Shown here: piece by piece, positions 5,181 through 6,779 of the stretch | How the letters are laid out: the number at the start of each line of letters is the position of its first letter | How positions within the stretch are numbered: the stretch's first letter is position 1 | Source: Bacteroidota bacterium | GTDB taxonomy: Bacteria; Bacteroidota; Bacteroidia; Bacteroidales; VadinHA17 | NCBI GenBank assembly: GCA_015222065.1 | Contig: JADFUQ010000593.1 | Coordinates: 1-6,779, forward strand | Direction: 5' to 3' | DNA: 6,779 bases | Translations under genes and position numbers: made by a program | Notes under the pieces: generated by a model | Told to the model about the DNA's origin: nothing | What the model saw: only the letters and a program-made list of their open reading frames with translations | Databases searched by the model: none

Positions 5181-6779
5181 TTACCTTATTACCAATGTGG
5201 TCTCACTGTTTTTATTAAGTTGCACTTCTGTTTTCTTCTTCCCGGCAATTACTGTATAAGGTGACAGGAAAGTTTTTTCTTTACTATCTACTGAATACTC
5301 TAGTAATTCCATACTTAAATATCCGTTTTTATCTGCCTTTCGACTAATAACTTCCTTCCCGTTTTTATTCAGTATCCGTATTTCAGTATCTTTCACGGCT
5401 TCTCCTTTTTTGTTTACCACATTTACATTAAGGGTCCAATACACTGAGTAACTGTGGTGCTGATCTGTCATATCTACATCAAATTCCATCCCTTCAATAT
5501 CATTTGAGCGAAACTCAATATTTTTTGCCAAACAATCAGGTCTTTCGGGCCATCCCATCATTACCGGTTTGAAATTTCCTATAGTGTTTGGAGCTTTTGT
5601 GATCCGGTTATTGTATATTTTTGTATTTGTTGCACTGCCATAACCGCATGCAACCCATATTGGTGTAACATTGGAGGTTATATGATTATTATATAATAAA
5701 CCGACCCTGGAATTTCCAATATAAAAAGCGAATGCCTCAGCATCCGTATCAGGATCTTTTTGGTCGATAATAATTTCATTACCGAAAACATAATTATCCC
5801 CGGCACTTGTACTGTAAAAAAATGCATTGGCTACAGGGATATAATCAGGGTATTTTTCATATTTTTTTCCGGTAATAAAAAACTTGTTATTATAAATCCT
5901 GTTTTCTATGCACCCCCTGGGTGATCCCTCTTTAGCTCCATAATCGGCTACTCTGATAGCGTTGGTGCTGTACCTTTCATGATACTCGCAGGATGGAGGC
6001 GCTGCTTCTATTTTAAACACATTATTAAAAATCTCAATTCTTTTATGGATATATATTTCTATTCCTGAACCTATTTCAGGCTCAATTCGATTTTCAAAGA
6101 TCTTTGAGCCATCTCCCATAGCCATTATGCTGTAATGATTGGTTACTGTCTGACGATTTACGAAATAGTTGTGATGAATACTGGAGTTTAATCCCCTGAT
6201 TGCCAGGCAACCCTGTCCTCCGAAGAATTCTGAAAACGAAACTTCCGAAGCTGTTTTTCCGCGTAAATCAACTGCATAGAATTCAGCGCCATGCCGGTTG
6301 ATGATGAAGGGATTGGTAATATCGAAACGGCAATTAGTGATTGTTGCATGTGGCACGTCAACGGCAATGGCATTAATTCCGGATGAGATTATTTTTACAT
6401 TATCCAGAATAATTTTAACATTTTTAGCCGTAGACTGGATTCCCCAGGACATAATTCCAACAACCCCGTTTCTAATAACTCCATTTTTTATGGTTATTGT
6501 GCCTGTTCCATCAACCACCGGTATGGAAGGGAAAGGTTTTGATTGAGAAATATCCTCAGTATAATCAAAAAAGGCACTGTGTGCCCTATTGTACAAATGG
6601 TCATAATGACCCATAGGATGTGTCTCTTCCACGATACCAATACCCACATCCATTGCCGGACGGATGTCAATTTGATCAACGAGACAATCGGTATTAGCTT
6701 TAACCCTGATACGGTATTTTCCTGCCGGAAGGCCATTAAGATGTGCAAATACAAAACCGCCCCCAAGACGGGTAGAACG
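5181..6779 (-). CDS. Right-handed beta-helix protein with C-terminal Ig-like domain (partial, N-terminus outside window)
   Basis: The frame has no stop up to the window edge, so at least 532 residues are present and the N-terminus is missing. The ATG at 6653 is internal: the 42 upstream codons read as ordinary protein (GLPAGKYRIRVKAN, like the edge of a beta-sandwich). From about residue 90 of the visible part (counting from the window edge) to about 435, short repeats of the PbH1 type recur, such as KIFENRIEPE, IEIFNNVFKI, NRIYNNKFFITG, YVFGNEIIID, LLYNNHITSN and TKIYNNRITKA. These are the ladder of a right-handed parallel beta-helix, the fold of pectate lyases and related polysaccharide lyases, epimerases and hydrolases. 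The last 85 or so residues (about 5184-5444) form an Ig-like or carboxypeptidase-regulatory-like domain (LNVNVVNKKGEAV, ADKNGYLS). No catalytic set can be named with confidence, so an enzyme or a binding protein are both possible. The signal sequence and any lipobox lie outside the window. The protein ends TTLVIR, with no recognisable type IX secretion signal. Confidence 0.75.
   Translation of the reverse strand, partial: RSTRLGGGFVFAHLNGLPAGKYRIRVKANTDCLVDQIDIRPAMDVGIGIVEETHPMGHYDHLYNRAHSAFFDYTEDISQSKPFPSIPVVDGTGTITIKNGVIRNGVVGIMSWGIQSTAKNVKIILDNVKIISSGINAIAVDVPHATITNCRFDITNPFIINRHGAEFYAVDLRGKTASEVSFSEFFGGQGCLAIRGLNSSIHHNYFVNRQTVTNHYSIMAMGDGSKIFENRIEPEIGSGIEIYIHKRIEIFNNVFKIEAAPPSCEYHERYSTNAIRVADYGAKEGSPRGCIENRIYNNKFFITGKKYEKYPDYIPVANAFFYSTSAGDNYVFGNEIIIDQKDPDTDAEAFAFYIGNSRVGLLYNNHITSNVTPIWVACGYGSATNTKIYNNRITKAPNTIGNFKPVMMGWPERPDCLAKNIEFRSNDIEGMEFDVDMTDQHHSYSVYWTLNVNVVNKKGEAVKDTEIRILNKNGKEVISRKADKNGYLSMELLEYSVDSKEKTFLSPYTVIAGKKKTEVQLNKNSETTLVIR
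5184..5444 (-). other. C-terminal Ig-like domain of the beta-helix protein
   Basis: About 87 residues begin near YSVYWTLNV and run to the stop. The pattern is a beta-strand, then NKKGEAVKDTEI, then LNKNGKEV and ADKNGYLSMEL, the typical order of a carboxypeptidase-regulatory-like or bacterial Ig-like fold with 'KGEAVKDTEI' and 'DKNGYL' turns. Such domains usually act as spacers or surface-attachment modules in exported proteins of Bacteroidota. It has no visible catalytic residues. Confidence 0.55.

Noticed and set aside
6651..6653. ATG as the start of the beta-helix gene
   Set aside because: The frame is open for 42 codons upstream to the window edge and reads as normal protein, and no signal peptide follows this ATG, so it is an internal methionine.

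Overview
The window looks like part of a carbohydrate-degradation locus from a member of the Bacteroidota. The grounds are: moderately AT-rich DNA; Sec- or lipoprotein-type signals on all three genes whose start is visible, two of them of the '..A-Q' style common in that phylum; AT-rich leaders without a Shine-Dalgarno site before two of those three genes; and a content made up entirely of exported carbohydrate-active folds. This is inference, because the window holds no rRNA or phylogenetic marker gene. A related phylum such as Planctomycetota is less likely but not excluded.

Layout. 1-189: AT-rich leader with two sets of short direct repeats and a possible 8-codon leader ORF. 190-1617 (+): secreted TIM-barrel glycoside hydrolase with a C-terminal DUF4038-type (putative collagen-binding) beta domain. 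1628-2869 (-): lipoprotein with a WD40/TolB-like beta-propeller, convergent with the first gene across 10 bases. 2870-3049: divergent control region with four copies of AACTTTAGT (two in each orientation) and a perfect 14-base palindrome. 3050-5143 (+): 697-residue secreted TIM-barrel hydrolase of an unfamiliar family with a GH42-trimerisation-like domain. 5144-5180: short convergent gap. 5181-6779 (-): right-handed beta-helix protein with a C-terminal Ig-like domain. Its reading frame stays open to the window edge, so the N-terminus is missing.

How it may work. All four products are carbohydrate-active types acting outside the cytoplasm: two barrel hydrolases, a propeller with a histidine array like that of propeller polysaccharide lyases, and a beta-helix of the type used by pectate-lyase-like enzymes. 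Together they suggest breakdown of a complex, probably uronate-containing or sulfated, polysaccharide. The substrate cannot be read from the sequence. No SusC/SusD pair, sulfatase, transporter or regulator lies in the window. The strand order +,-,+,- means there is no simple operon, and the 180-base divergent region is the most likely shared control point for the middle two genes.

The strongest leads for novelty are the two barrel enzymes. The first has an Asp-Thr-Asp-His motif where clan GH-A enzymes usually carry the nucleophile Glu, and the second has no family I can name with confidence. The divergent control region, with its repeats and palindrome, comes next.
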